Source of the DNA: Thereva unica
Taxonomy: Eukaryota > Arthropoda > Insecta > Diptera > Therevidae
Assembly (NCBI GenBank): GCA_949987705.1
Contig: OX465281.1
Coordinates: 237,791,143 to 237,855,142, forward strand
Reading direction: 5' to 3'
Length of the DNA stretch: 64,000 nucleotides
Of the stretch, positions 1-11,787 are shown in pieces. Each line of letters opens with the position of its first letter. Position 1 is the first letter of the stretch. The translations under genes were made by a program, and so were the position numbers. Under the pieces are notes generated by a model. The model was not told the origin of the DNA. It saw only the letters and a program-made list of their open reading frames with translations, and ran no database searches.

Positions 1-260
1 AAACAAAAAAACGGTTCGACCAAATTTTATAAAAATGTTTACAAATCATACTATCGTTAATACACTTTGAACGGCATCTCGACAATGTCGATATCGTTTT
101 TTGGCTCCCGCAACACTGTGCAGGTAAAAAAAATCACATATATCCTTTAAACAAAATAACGGCTGTTTATGAAAGTCTTTTTAGGTTGTATATTCACTAA
201 TACACGTCGATCGGCACCTGAACGAAGTCTGTATTATATTTGATTCATGCGATATCGTTC
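1..260. repeat. Degenerate ~145-bp tandem repeat, related copy at 3769-3960
   Basis: Two neighbouring units share the order A-rich segment, a TTTATAAAA-like or TTTATGAAAG segment, (T)TAATACAC, GGCAYCTGAACGAAGTC-like and CGATATCGTT. Equivalent words are 143-150 bp apart. A further unit with GACACCTCAACGAAGTCGAT and CCGAATTTTATAAAA stands at 3769-3960, directly after a hAT-type element. The two stretches may once have been one array opened by later insertions. Confidence 0.45.
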
Positions 261-592
261 AGGTACAAAAATCACGTACAAAAAAAAAAAAATGAGTGTG
301 CGTAGGACCACACTTTAGAAGTGTTAACTTCTATGGCTAGTCTAAATTTCCAAATCAATCTTAATACAGGACGATAAGGATTAATATATTTTATTTATGA
401 ATATTCTGTTAAAGTTTATTTAATTGTTACTTATATGCACTCACTCCAAAATGTGTTGCAATGTTTTGGAAATTAAACTATTGGTCTTAAACTTATCACA
501 CACAGATCGGACGATGGATGACTGGGATAATGTAGTTTTTAGTAAAAATAGTAGCTAATATATAGTAATAAATACATAGTACATAGTACATA

Positions 593-1359
593 CCCAGCGG
601 GAAATGGAATCATACAATAATGAATCTTAGATCACTCCCTTGGAAGATGCGATGCATGACCCTTCGTATCCACCTCCATTTCTTTTTAACATTAGCATGT
701 CCGCAGGAGGGAGGCATATAAAGCTTTTTCATGTGCTTCCTCAAAGAGGACCATGAAGCAGTCTAGAATGTATGATTGGGTACGATTGCGTCTCTTAAAA
801 GAGCTTTTTATACCTTACGGGGAATGTAAGAAAGATGGAACAAAGATCGCTTCTTAATGTTGCTAATGGAACGCAAGCGCGAACAGGCCGATTCACGTTA
901 GCTGAAAGTGCAGGAAAAATTCTGTACCCCTTCCGCCTAGATTCCCTGTCATAATACCGGGATGCATTATTGGCCTCGATTCCCAGATCCGACGGGAGGG
1001 AAGTGAGTTGCGGATTTGACACTTTGCGATTCTCAAATCCGCAACCCCGAATTTCTTTTTGACATTTTCCGCGCTGTAAAAGTGTGATCCGCAACAAATT
1101 TTCTGCGGATTTGAACGACAAATGCGCCTAAGATAATCCGACATCGTATATTTCATTATCGCGTGAGTCTGCACTCCGAATTTTCGATTTAAACCAATCC
1201 GGGACTGCGGATTTGAGAATCGCAAAGTGTCAAATCCGCACTCACTTCCCTCCCGTCGGATCTGGGAATCGAGGACATTATCGAGACATGAAACTTTTAG
1301 GCCCTAAGATGCATCTGTGATGTGTCACTTGAGAATACCTGACCACATTTCCCGCTGGG
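593..1359. mobile_element. TA-flanked foldback element with CCCAGCGGGAAATG ends
   Basis: Terminal inverted repeats CCCAGCGGGAAATG (593) and CATTTCCCGCTGGG (ending 1359) are flanked by TA on both sides. Inside, about 65 bp at 978-1045 (GATCCGACGGGAGGGAAGTG...) returns inverted at 1200-1272, so the centre can form a long hairpin. No transposase is encoded; the open frames here are shadows of the inverted arms. It is a non-autonomous element of unknown family; TA suggests Tc1/mariner-type mobilisation. Confidence 0.6.
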
Positions 1360-1824
1360 TAGTACCTACACAGTACATATCGTCGGGTTGATGCAATAGT
1401 CACGAAACAGAAATTTTTGCTATTTTAAACATTGTGCAAATATGCAAAAAAGTCATATTATATTCAGCCAAAGTCACGGATCTAAATTTTTATGGGAATC
1501 TACTGGATTCAATGTGAATTTTTTCAGAACAAGTAAAATAAGTAAAATTAAGCGATTTATATTTATATCATAAACATAAATTCAAATATATGTTTTGTTT
1601 ATACATTAAAGATCAGAAACTTAATGGCTGAGATAACTGAGATAATTAACAAAGAAAACGAGCAGCTACGAAGTTTTTCAACACGCTTTTTGCGCGAAAT
1701 TAAACGCTTGGTCACCAAACCCATTCTCCTCTGCATTACTTATAAGTCATTACAGAAAACACTAATTAAAGAAGTACTTCCAAATCGACTTCCCGCAGTA
1801 AATACTTGCGATTTTCCCTACTGC

Positions 1825-2139
1825 CCAGTAGGAAATAATGCAAGCGCTTATGGGGTAATCAGAGAATTCATGCATGAAAAATCAAATAAAGTAAGTTCTT
1901 CTATTTGTAATAACTAAGAAGCGAATAGGTAATAACTACACTTTAGTCGGGCGAGAATGAAACATGTCAGAACGTGCTGAAGGTACCTTTTACAAATGTA
2001 ATGTCTGGTAAGTGTACTTACCACCCTAGGACATCTACTTGTAAAAGTAATCGATTCTGTAATTGGTAATGTAACCTATTGACATTACAAATCGACACTA
2101 CTCAATCGATTCGGTAATGTTTACATTTCCTACTGGGGG
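1825..2139. mobile_element. Small MITE with CCCAGTAGGAAAT ends
   Basis: CCCAGTAGGAAAT at the left returns as ATTTCCTACTGGG at the right, about 315 bp apart. The end sequence resembles that of the element at 593-1359 (CCCAGCGGGAAAT), so the two may share a mobilising transposase. The target duplication is unclear. Confidence 0.4.
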
Positions 2140-2262
2140 GATACTGCCCCAGATATGTACGTAAAATACAGACGCGCAGTCGAACAGGCGAAACGCCGAA
2201 ACGTATTCCATGTCGCCGAAAGCGATTAATCCAAGCAAAGTATTTAAATATTGCAGCCATTT

Positions 2263-2452
2263 AGCTGGCTAGAGCATGGCAACTTTTAGTCGAGGTCCAG
2301 CAACAGACAGCAGCTGAGAGCAGCTTCTGCATTGCAACATTCAAACCCAATCCCTCCCACCAAGCGCGGGCTATTTTGCCTCGCACACATATAATTATAC
2401 GCTGCTGTTTGTAAGTGGAACTCAACCAAAAGTTTCCATGCTCTAGCCAGCT
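2263..2452. mobile_element. MITE with AGCTGGCTAGAGCATGG ends, copy 1
   Basis: About 190 bp bounded by AGCTGGCTAGAGCATGGCAA and its inverse (TTTCCATGCTCTAGCCAGCT). The interior contains CTGCATTGCAACATTCAAAC and CCCTCCCACC, both shared with a second copy at about 16770-16907. It encodes nothing recognisable. Confidence 0.5.
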
Positions 2453-2645
2453 GCATAGGCACAAGTGCCCAGAAACGAGTGTGCAAAAGTGCGCGTGTCG
2501 CCATCATTGCAGCAAGTGTCCAGAAACGGGTGTGCAACAAAGTGCGCGTGTCGCGAATTCTTTGTTTTACCCCCAGCGAAAAAGTGCCAAACGCGCCTAA
2601 AAAAGTTAACACTTCAAAAATGGCTCGACTGAATTTAATGAAAGT

Positions 2646-3760
2646 TAGAGATGCGCCGAATATGGATTCGACCGAATACGAATATTCGGCAGAATATTCG
2701 GTCAAAAATGTACCGAACCGAACATTCGGCCGAATTAGTCGGTTCAGTTTTACGCAGTAAACAGGTTCAGATAGGTCAGCGAAGCGTTCTGCAAGAATCA
2801 GCGTTCGTCCACCCCTCCAGCACTTCGTGCTAGCTCGGCTCGCTCACTCAAGGCGCCGCTCTTTCTTTTATTGCAATTTCTCTCGTGATAGAGTACTTAT
2901 CGTCAAAAAATAAGGGACTAAAGCAAGAATGTGGGGAAATGACAATTCCATCAACATTGAGGCCCTACGCACATGAGTCGACTGATTTGAAATCCCAGTT
3001 CAAACTGGTTACACCTTTATTACGCTCAGAACCAGTTTGCAACCAAAATGAAACTTTTGACCTCACACAAGCGCAACTGATTTTTGATCAATAGGTGTTC
3101 TGTGCTTACGAAGATTTCGTTGCATAAACTTTGACACGTACAAATGCAACAGCGAAACTGAACCTGGTGGCAATTTCAAGCTTACAAGCGTTGCAATCGG
3201 TGAAAGACAATATAGAAGGGTGCGTATTCGAGTGCATGCAAAGGAAATGTCGGTCTACTTTGCACTTTTTCTGATTCGACATAGCACACACGCAATCATA
3301 CACTCTTAGATTTCTGGGTTATGTTTAAAATCCGGAACGGAATGCAATCTATGCTCATGCTCACCGCATAACTGTTGATTGCAACCAGGCACGTTTGTCT
3401 GTCACCAGTTTGATATTTCTTCTGACCGACAAGAACATAGTCGCACGCAAGCAGTTGCAAACTAGTTTCAAATCGGTCTCGTTTCGGTCGACTCGTGTGT
3501 GGATTCTCAATTTTTTTATTTTGTGGAATATTGTGAATAAATGTGGTTACACAAAGAAGTGTTTGTTTCATTTACAAATATTACCTATCTACGGTTCCAG
3601 AATAAAGCCTCTTTAACATATGTAACTCTTAATATAATACTATTTAAATATTCGGTAATTATTCGGTAAGCTAACCGAATATTCGGCCGAATACGAACAT
3701 TAAAAAATACGCCGAATATACCGAATACGAATATTCTCCCGAGCATTCGGCGCATCTCTA
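2646..3760. mobile_element. hAT-type non-autonomous element
   Basis: Ends TAGAGATGCGCCGAAT and ATTCGGCGCATCTCTA are of hAT type and are flanked by an 8-bp duplication, ATGAAAGT at 2638-2645 and ATGAAAAT at 3761-3768 (one mismatch). Both subterminal regions are rich in CGAATATTCGG-like palindromic words. No transposase is recognisable. A stretch near 2970-3010 (GAGTCGACTGATTTGAAATC) resembles 12900-12930 inside the hAT element at 12712-14005, so the two may be related. Confidence 0.75.
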
Positions 3761-3960
3761 ATGAAAATATTTTAAGAACATATTGCCGTTTATAGGCTTC
3801 GAACGACACCTCAACGAAGTCGATATCTTTTGTGGTTCGCGCGAAATCGTGCAGTTAGAAAATTCACTTATGTAGTTTAAACCAAAAAACCGCTCGACCG
3901 AATTTTATAAAACTCTTTTCAGATTATATTTACGTTAATACGTATTAATCGGTGTTTTCT

Positions 3961-4611
3961 ATTCGGTTTTGACAGTCGCTGAGCGAAGCGATTCGTCGGT
4001 CGGCCTTAGCATTTTTACAGCATTAAGCGTCCTCTTTTGGAATGGTAAAGGATATGTATAACAGTCAATAAAACAATAGTACTAATACTATTTTTGATAA
4101 AATGAATGTTCTGGCTATACAACAGATGCATAACATTAGAAAGCAACTATGTATCCATTGAGATGTGAATTAAGGTCTACAAAATTCTGCCTGTTTATTG
4201 TACAATTTGTTTCTTGCCTCTCCTGAAAAGTTTGTGAAATGTCGCTTCAAACAATTTCGCTTTCCACTATCGATATGTAGATTTTTGTACCTTTACCTAC
4301 CTATGTGAATGCCAATTTGCATAGAAAATTTTCACTCTGCTTTTGTGCCCTTTTTCATTTTCCATGATGATCCTAGCACCAGATTAAAACCGATTTTCAT
4401 TGTGGAAAAATTTAACGAAAGGCGGGTCAATTAAAAGCATGGATTTGAAGCGTTGGTCTACCCCCAAAGGGCGAATCTGTTTTATCCAGAGACAACAGCT
4501 TTTCCGGCTATTGTCCTGTCAGATGCTCTCCCATTTTTAAGTCCCACCTCCCCCAACTATATTTTCCAACCATTTTGTTTTAATTTTCCGTATTTTCCCA
4601 TTTTTTTCCAG
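3961..4611. other. Non-coding, no feature recognised
   Basis: AT-rich sequence running into the pyrimidine-rich acceptor of exon A. No open frame, repeat or RNA gene was recognised. Confidence 0.4.
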
Positions 4612-4780
4612 TTCATAACTCTTAAGGACGGAAAAATCGGCGTTAATTTTGGCGGGTATCATGCAGAGGCTGGACTTGGAGGATTTTTAACTGGGAATGC
4701 AGCCCACGGAGGATTAAGTGCTTCCGCTGGAACGCCATTCGGACAGAGGGCAGCTGCTGGACTTGGTGGTCAAGTTGGCG
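4612..4780 (+). CDS. Exon A of Vajk-like Gly/Ala-rich secreted protein (partial gene)
   Basis: This is an internal coding exon, preceded by a pyrimidine-rich tract and CAG acceptor and followed by a consensus donor GTAAGT at 4781. It encodes 56 codons plus one base: a Gly/Ala-rich stretch starting ITLKDGKIGVNFGGYHAEAG and containing repeated AGLGG units. It ends in phase 1 and joins 17467, creating a Glu codon at the junction. The initiator Met and signal peptide are not visible; no convincing leader exon was found in 1-4611, so the 5' part is probably outside the window. The low-complexity Gly/Ala pattern fits a cuticular or matrix protein. Confidence 0.75.
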
Positions 4781-5439
4781 GTAAGTTTTGTTTAATTTCT
4801 GAATCACTATTTATTTTTTTTTAATTTTTTAAAATAACTATAAACATTTTCGGGATTGTTGTGAGAGAGAACGTATTCAAAATTGATTTTTGGTTCTTGT
4901 TTATTTTTGGTTCCATTGTTTCACAGATTTCAGCGGAATTAATTATGCTAAAAAATAATTTCAGAATTGCAATGGTTTATGGAGCATGCTTTTGTTTGCA
5001 GAGAAGATTACTCTTTTCCATCAAAAGTGTTGGTCAGGGTTTTGTGCTTATTCATTTTGAATGGATCCAATATAGGATGGATCATTTTCATTACTCACTT
5101 TCATGGCTGGAAATTTCAATATTTTTGCACCATGCTGAAATCTGAACAATGTGCCTTTATGTTATGCATGATTTTATTTCAGAATTAATTAAGGAAACAA
5201 ATTTGTTTATTGTATTGTAGGCATTAGTATTTTCATTGTACATTCAAGCTGTAAGATACCACAATATTAAAATTCGAAAAACCAACATCAGAAATAATGT
5301 CAAAGCAAAAAATTAAATCTTATATATTAATAGGCAAACAAAAAGTTTGTACACGCTAAGGCTTTTTTGTTCGTGGACCGATTGCGTTTAAATTTACAGA
5401 AAATGTTCTTTTTATGGCATAGTTTTGTAATAAGGAATT

Positions 5440-6056
5440 TCAACATTTATCATTTTAAAATCCATAACATTTTCTATCACCGAACTGGTGCCTTAATTCC
5501 TGGCTATGGCCGACCTCCATGTTATGCACAATTGTATTTCTATGATGTAGATACTGCTGCTAATCATAGAATGAATAGAAATGCGAATATTGAATGTAAT
5601 ATTGATATTATGCGTGAAATAGGTTTGGAGTCAGATCGGATTAATCCTTTTGTTCACTCATTCAGGTCCATGTATGAATATTGTCAAAGACCTGAGAATA
5701 TTGCAGCTGAAGTTTCTATAAAAAGTTAATAACCAAGTTGATATTCGTCGTTTCAATGATGCTGTACAAACTGATGTTGCTGCTATTTTCAAAAACGTCG
5801 ATGGTGAGCCTCCTTTCGAACGAAATATGATTGTTTTTGCAAAAACAACAAATGAAATTCGTTCTGTTTCTGTTCTTGATCCTTCTTTGGAGCCTTTGGC
5901 TTATCCATTATTATTTCCACATGGTGATAGGGGTTGGCATGTCAATATAGCACACAGTTTACATTCTACTTCACGTGCTAACTTACCACGTACAAAAGTA
6001 ACAATGTTACAATATGCTTCTTATCGTCTTGCTATACGTGATTAGTTTAGTCTTAA
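5440..6056 (+). pseudogene. Helitron helicase-like N-terminal domain fragment
   Basis: Two + frames read as a Helitron Rep/helicase N-terminal region: first IYHFKIHNIFYHRTGALIPG with CYAQLYFYDVDTAANHRMN (to 5729), then, after a frameshift near 5729, QVDIRRFNDAVQTDVAAIF, EPLAYPLLFPHGDRGWH and YRLAIRD (to 6045). YHRxGxLxP, FAQLYxYD and the PLLFP-G--GW block are typical of this domain. A TAG stops the frame and a TTAA element is inserted immediately after. The HUH nuclease and helicase motifs are absent, so this is a dead fragment lying in the first large intron. Confidence 0.7.
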
Positions 6057-6976
6057 GGGGGTATTCTAGTGTAGAAGCATGAATTTGAGGTGTTTTTTCA
6101 GCTGCTGTAAATAAAAAACTAAAAATATTTTTACTATCCATTTTTTCACAAGATATTTATTCATGTTTAAAGAATACATAAAAAATAAAAAAAAGTCAAA
6201 AAATTAAAAACTGTAAATTTTATAGGTTGTTGAAGTAGGGTGTAAAAAAAAAATGGCGCGCCAAGTTTGCCACGATTCCAACCCTTCTGATGATCTGACC
6301 AAAATAAAAAAATCATATTATTAATTTAGATGAATGCTGCTATCGTACTAACTAAGAAAAAGTGGCATTTTTTTTGTTTTTGGCTAAATTCCGGCTGTCC
6401 GAAAAAAAAAAATTGTTTTTTGGCCTATTTTTTTGACTTTTCGGAATTTTTTAAAAATAGTAAAAAACATTATATTGTTATAATAATAGTTCATACGATA
6501 AAGACATGTATTGAGAACACTCACTGAAAATTTGAAGTAAATCGGTCAAGTAGAACTTGAGAAATCATGGCAAACTTTTTGAAAAATGTAGTTTCGAGAT
6601 AAACACGTTTAAAGTTTAGGGTAAAATTACGCCGGTTTTGAACCATAAAATGACATTTTATACTTACGTTCATTTAATCCGCGATTCATGCTCCATACAT
6701 TGGGCCTTCTTCTACTTCAAAAAAAGCATTTTCCAAACAACAACAAACCCTTTTAAGGACATATTCTTGAAAGGTTGAGCTTTGAAAATATCAAAAAAAA
6801 ATTTTTTTTTTTTTTCAAATTTCTACACTAGAATACCCCTACTAAAAAGACTATATCTCTGAAAATAATTAAAATTTTAACAAGCCCTTTTAAGGACATA
6901 TTCTTGAGAGGTTAAGCTTTGAAAATATCAAAAAAAAAAAAGTGATTTTTTCAAATTTCTACACTAGAATACCCCC
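6057..6976. mobile_element. TTAA-flanked MITE with GGGGGTATTCTAGTGTAGAA ends
   Basis: Ends GGGGGTATTCTAGTGTAGAA and its inverse sit between TTAA at 6053-6056 and 6977-6980, the piggyBac-type target. The right end is tandemly duplicated: a near-identical block (CTTTTAAGGACATATTCTTG... to CTACACTAGAATACCCC) occurs at about 6750-6840 and again at 6885-6976. It encodes no transposase. It interrupts the Helitron fragment. Confidence 0.65.
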
Positions 6977-6980
6977 TTAA

Positions 6981-7669
6981 GACGTCATGGATGCGATTAA
7001 AAAAATCCTGGGAAATTTTAGATGCTCTGGAGCGACAATGGAAATGTTTCATAGTAATTAAAAATTCGCCATTGCGAATAATTTTTTTTTTTTTTGAAAT
7101 AAAAATATTTAAATCGAATCGTGAATTTAATATATTTATTGTTTTTGTGACCGAATTTCGGTAACGGGCATCCCAACTAGTAAATATTAATGTGGTAGAA
7201 AATACGGTTCAATATTTTGAGTTTCTTCATATATGTATGGTTAGGTTACCATAACAATCTAGGCGTCTGACTACCATCCGAGTGGTCTGTGATTCGAATC
7301 CAAGCACCATCATGGTTTTCGTATTTCCACTTCTTCTTCTTCGTTGGCTTCCCGTTTATTGCAATTTCCTGCTCTTTCTTCTGACCCCGACTGTAAGCAA
7401 AATTAAGAGTGAGAGAGAAAGAGAGAGAGAGAGGGAACCATTTCCGCAGAGAGAGAAGAGGCAGAAGTATCTCAGCGTTCTGCCCAGTGCTGCCGTTTTA
7501 TAATTTGTGATGGGAGTAAAAATCGCCTTTTTGGGGAGTTTTGATGAGTACTAACAAATTTTTTCATTGAAGCCTCTGTTTATAAAATTTTCAAGAGTCT
7601 CAAGCTCAATTAAAACTCAGAAAAAAAATACTACATTAACTGCAGCTAACTTAAGGCTCCTATTTCACA
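6981..7669. other. Non-coding with GA microsatellite and tRNA-like B-box
   Basis: It contains a short (GA)n tract around 7408-7436. At about 7262-7308 there is a CTGACTACC...GTGATTCGAATCC stretch that resembles a tRNA 3' half, perhaps a SINE head. No gene was seen. Confidence 0.3.
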
Positions 7670-8040
7670 TACAGATTGTGGTTTTTCACGCCACACGGTA
7701 GGTATTTGCTTGACACGCCGTGGACTGCAGGTGACCTGATGATGCCCCACATATACAGGCGAAGACACGACAGTTCAGCGCAGAAGGTTGTGAGTTCAAG
7801 TGCAAAAATGTTCATGGTCTCAACGCAATTTTCAGACTGAATAGAAGAAGTTCAGATCTTCAGGCAAGGACTGACGTAAATGCCCTCACATAAAGAAAGA
7901 TTTTTGTCAGTCTTCTTAGACTGCAAGCCCAATCCAGTTGACGGCCAGTGAGTGCGTGGTTGTATTTGGCTTCAAGGCGAGACATCTTCAGGCCATGGCC
8001 TAGGAATCTGGTTCGATGGAGCAGAATAAGGATAAGGGAA
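7670..8040. repeat. Diverged repeat, partner at 8990-9520
   Basis: Shares with 8990-9520 the words GTTCAAGTGCAAAAATG, CATGG(T/C)CTCAACG, TGAATAGAAG, CAGTTG-CGG-AGTG and TTGGC(T/C)TCAAGGCGA in the same order. The second copy carries about 120 extra bases (9217-9338). The pair brackets the LINE remnant at 8090-8945. Confidence 0.5.
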
Positions 8041-8089
8041 ATTATATGCTAATTTTTCTATATGTAATATTATCATTATATGGTTCGAA

Positions 8090-8945
8090 GTTAGGGGTCG
8101 TCCATTAATTACGGTAGTTCTCGGGGCCTCGGCCCAGATGTACGCGTTGTATTCGAGGCGGGGACGAATATAGGACTTGTAGGTTGCAGCCCTGGCCTAC
8201 GGTTGAAGGAGGAATTTGCACCTTTTAAGGGATCCCGGGCACTGTGATGCTTGTTTAGTAATTTAGAATACTTATGTGATTATTCCAGCGCAGATATCCG
8301 GCTAAAGTTATGCCTAGGATATTTAGAGACGGTTATGCCGTTAAGATCTTATTGCTCACTGAACTAGAAGGATGGTCAGTGCAAGTTTTATTGGAGATGA
8401 GACAGTATTTCGTTTTTAGTGCATTAAATTCGACACAGTTCTTGAGGCCCCAAGCAAGAATCAGTTCGATGCCCCTGTTTATTGAATTGGACATGATTTC
8501 ATGATGATGCAGATAAGGTCTGGTGCGTGCTTGCCCTATAGTATCGAAGTCATACCAGTAACGTAGAGTACCGTTGTCAGCATAGCTGGGGAGTGAGTTG
8601 GAGGGGATTGAGAGCAGGAAGAGAGCTGGTGATAGAATTGGGGAGCACCTGCTGAAATGGTGTGGGGATTATATTCGACGCCATCCAATACTACCTTGAT
8701 TGAACGGCCAGAAAGGAAGCTCTTAATCCAGTTTTTTAGAACAGAGTCAATACCAATAGCTTGGAGTTTAGTTAACAGATCGAGATGCCATAGTCTATCA
8801 AAAACCTTGGAGATATCTAGAGAAACGAGGCCAGATTCACCAAATCAGTGTATACTTTGGTACATAGCCGTACTCTTGTTTATTATTGCCTCCATCACTT
8901 TGGAGACAATAAAAGTAATTGCTATTGCGAGTAAGCTAGGTTAAA
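8090..8945 (-). pseudogene. Jockey-like LINE reverse transcriptase remnant, copy 1
   Basis: Read on the minus strand, this is a decayed reverse transcriptase colinear with the copy at 20990-22565. It has LDISKVFDRLWHLDLL-like and GRSIKVVLDG-like words, a QGS region, then YADNGTLRYWYDFDT where YADD is expected, and KNCVEFNALKTKYCLIS. Many frameshifts and stops are present. It retains the catalytic-loop region that copy 2 has lost, with the second Asp of YADD changed to Asn. Confidence 0.65.
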
Positions 8946-8989
8946 TTAAGTATTAAGTTTCTCCACTAAATACCCCCATTCATTTACAG

Positions 8990-9520
8990 GCCGGCGATCG
9001 GTAAGAAGTGGCCTTTCAGACTAGCTCGGACGGCACGGTCCGATGAAGACCCAGATTACTTAGCCTGACTGAGGGATGATACTTCAGGTATCCGCCTGAC
9101 AGGCCGTGTCATGCTGGTGAAGTCATGATTCTCTACAGACACACAGGCTTAGCATAGCAGGTTGTTAATTCAAGTGCAAAAATGATCATGGCCTCAACGA
9201 AAACTTCAAGGAGGCTCCAGACTCAAGCCGTCAACATCCGCGAACAAGCGCGAACGCGAGTGTGAATGGTTTTCGCGCCTCGCTTTCCGTTTCAAGTGGA
9301 TACAGCGTGAATTCTTGCCGTAAATTCGCCGCTTGAGAGTGAATAGAAGTTCTGAGAAGCCACGAACTGACGACAAAAGCCCAAACACATATCGATTTTT
9401 GACTACAGGCCCCATACAGTTGGCTGCCGGAGAGTGTGTGGTAATAATTGGCCTCAAGGCGAAAACTTTCTGGCCAAGGCCTGCAGGCGACCTGTGTGTA
9501 AATTGGGGCCTTAAGATACG
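8990..9520. repeat. Diverged repeat, partner of 7670-8040
   Basis: Same word order as the first copy, with an additional CG-richer block at about 9217-9338. The pair may be two insertions of one element, or one element split by the LINE. Confidence 0.45.
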
Positions 9521-9559
9521 GCTAAATCCTATATACAAATTTTTACGCGGCTAAGCAAA

Positions 9560-11066
9560 CTCCTCAAGGTAGCATAGTAGCCCCGCGATTGTTTAGCCGC
9601 CACCGGCCAGCCAAACTCGCGACTCGGCGATTTCTGCAGCGTAAGAGCAAGTAACACTGACCTGCGAAAATCTCACGTGAGATTAAGAGAGGGGGTCGAG
9701 CCAAATCTCACGGAATCTCACCAAGGGGGAGGGGGAGGGGTGGAAAAATCGCCTCGCGTAATTTATGGATGACACCATAAAAGAAATAGGACATAGAAGG
9801 AGGAGGATAGTTTCTCCGTTTTGAATGTTAGAACCTTTTTGAATATATACGTAGATTAAGCTCGCTATTTTCTTTCTCAAAGGCGCAGCAAAAATTAATT
9901 ACTGTATTTACATAATATTTCGAGAAGCTAATGCCTTGTTTTGAGAAGTACTTTTTTCTTAAGTTGAATTAAGATTTAGAATTTTTATTATTTCAATTTT
10001 CATCAAACATTATCCCAGTATTTAAGAAAATTCCAGGTGTAATAAAGTACCTTAGTAAAAATTCTAATTAAACAAAACCCCTGAAGGCCAAAAAGCAAAT
10101 AACAAAAACAACTTGATATCATCTTTAAGGAAGCAAGTTTTAAGCGGCGTCTTCCATTAAACACAAATCTTTGAATGCTCTACGATCTTCACTAGAAGTG
10201 AAATCCTTGACCCCTTCAAAACGTCCCTAAAAGTTCCATTTTGTTTGTTTTTAGCTGTGAAGTGTACTTTTGACTTTTTCAAGGAAATTACCAACATTAA
10301 GTGGTAATTCTTGAATATGAAAAACCTTATCCGTCTCAGAATATCCTAGAAAACAAAACAGAAGAAAAAGGAATAAAAAAAAACACATCTCCGAAACGAA
10401 ATCAAGACAATCACGGCGAAATTAAATTATTTTTAAGACACAGTTTAAATTTACACAACCCAGGAGCGAAGCTCCTCTGCCAGGATAAATTTAAGAGTCC
10501 TCGTAATCTGTCTTTCTTGAAAATATACAATTTTTTTTTGCCACAGCATTTGAACTGTGGGAGGAAAATCCTTGTCTAGGTTTTAATTAAAGTCTAATTA
10601 CGAAAAAGTGATAAATGTCAACCATCACTTAGGAGAATTAAGTAGTGTAGGATTTTTCCTGGGGTGACTCCTGGAGTGGTGGTGGCGGGGGGTTAACCGA
10701 GTTCAAAAGCCAGGGCGATATTAAGTTTAGGTTCGGAAAACTTCCGACTATCTTTGGCCCCGTTGGTCAACGTTGGGACATGTGAGATTAATTAAGGGAA
10801 AACCGTCCGCCCTTCCGCAGGAGAAAGAAGCTTTATAAATCGACCCTGATTCTTGCTTTTATAGGGGCCAGGACTTTTTATTTCATGGGAGCTTAGTTGT
10901 TTTCGTTTTTGCCTCCATGATGTCGTTTCCGATTTTTATCGATGAAAAGGACATTTTTACAGGCATTAAACTGCCGGAACTATACATATCACAGGACATT
11001 TTTTAAACTCGACCTTTATGCCAAACTAAATGCAGAGTTTTTTTCCAATTTGTGTTTGAATCTAAT
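9560..11066. other. Intronic, no gene recognised
   Basis: Mostly AT-rich. 9640-9760 has short repeats of AATCTCAC around a G-rich patch (GGGGGAGGGGGAGGGG). No open frame resembled a known protein. Confidence 0.3.
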
Positions 11067-11655
11067 AATAAAAAATAGGTAAAAAAACTTTTAAGTTAAA
11101 TGGTTTTATTTGAAATTATAAGCTGTACCAAAAACTAGAAAATAATAAGAACACAAACATGGACCTTTTGAGATTCTGGCGTCTGGTAAGAAATCGTGCA
11201 ATAGTAGCCGTGCTGTTTTCTCATGTCGTATGCCTAGGGGCACTTTGTGGCGCTGCGTCAACGGATCAAGTAATATTCTGGGACTTTTAACAGACTAAAA
11301 TATAAACATGGGGCGCATTTGAAATATATTTTTGGTGGGCTTGGAACACATTTTTCTAGACAAGTCGTTCTTATTTAATTATACAGTAGTTATGCAGGTT
11401 TTTATGCGCCCCATGGTTTTATTTTAGTCTGTTAAAAGTCCCAGAATATTACTTGATCCGTTGACGCAGCGCCACAAAGTGCCCCTAGGCATACGACATG
11501 AGAAAACAGCACGGCTACTATTGCACGATTTCTTACCAGACGCCAGAATCTCAAAAGGTCCATGTTTGTGTTCTTATTATTTTCTAGTTTTTGGTACAGC
11601 TTATAATTTCAAATAAAACCATTTAACTTAAAAGTTTTTTTTACCTATTTTTTAT
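11067..11655. repeat. Large foldback: two 251-bp inverted arms around an 87-bp loop
   Basis: The left arm 11067-11317 and right arm 11405-11655 are almost exact reverse complements, including CATGGACCTTTTGAGATTCT, GTAGCCGTGCTGTTTTCTC and GCACTTTGTGGCGCTGCGTC. Only a few differences are visible, near the loop side and in homopolymers. It lies on the transcribed strand of the host intron, so any pre-mRNA would carry a long hairpin. No coding capacity and no clear target duplication were seen. Confidence 0.85.
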
Positions 11656-11787
11656 TTTCTAGTTTTTAGTTTGATCTTTGGCTCCTGTCATTATGCAAAT
11701 TCCTCATCCTTTCCAACTCTTTCAGTGCATCTTTATTGCACGGTTTCTTGCCAGTTAATTTCTGACGAATGCATACCATATTTCAGA

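Noticed and set aside
795..1225. Two minus-strand frames of about 110 codons
   Set aside because: They cover the inverted repeat inside the TA-flanked element and have no recognisable domain.
1624..1917. 97-codon + frame beginning MAEITEIINKENEQLRSFST
   Set aside because: No homologue recognised, no splice or polyadenylation context, and it runs into a MITE end at 1825.
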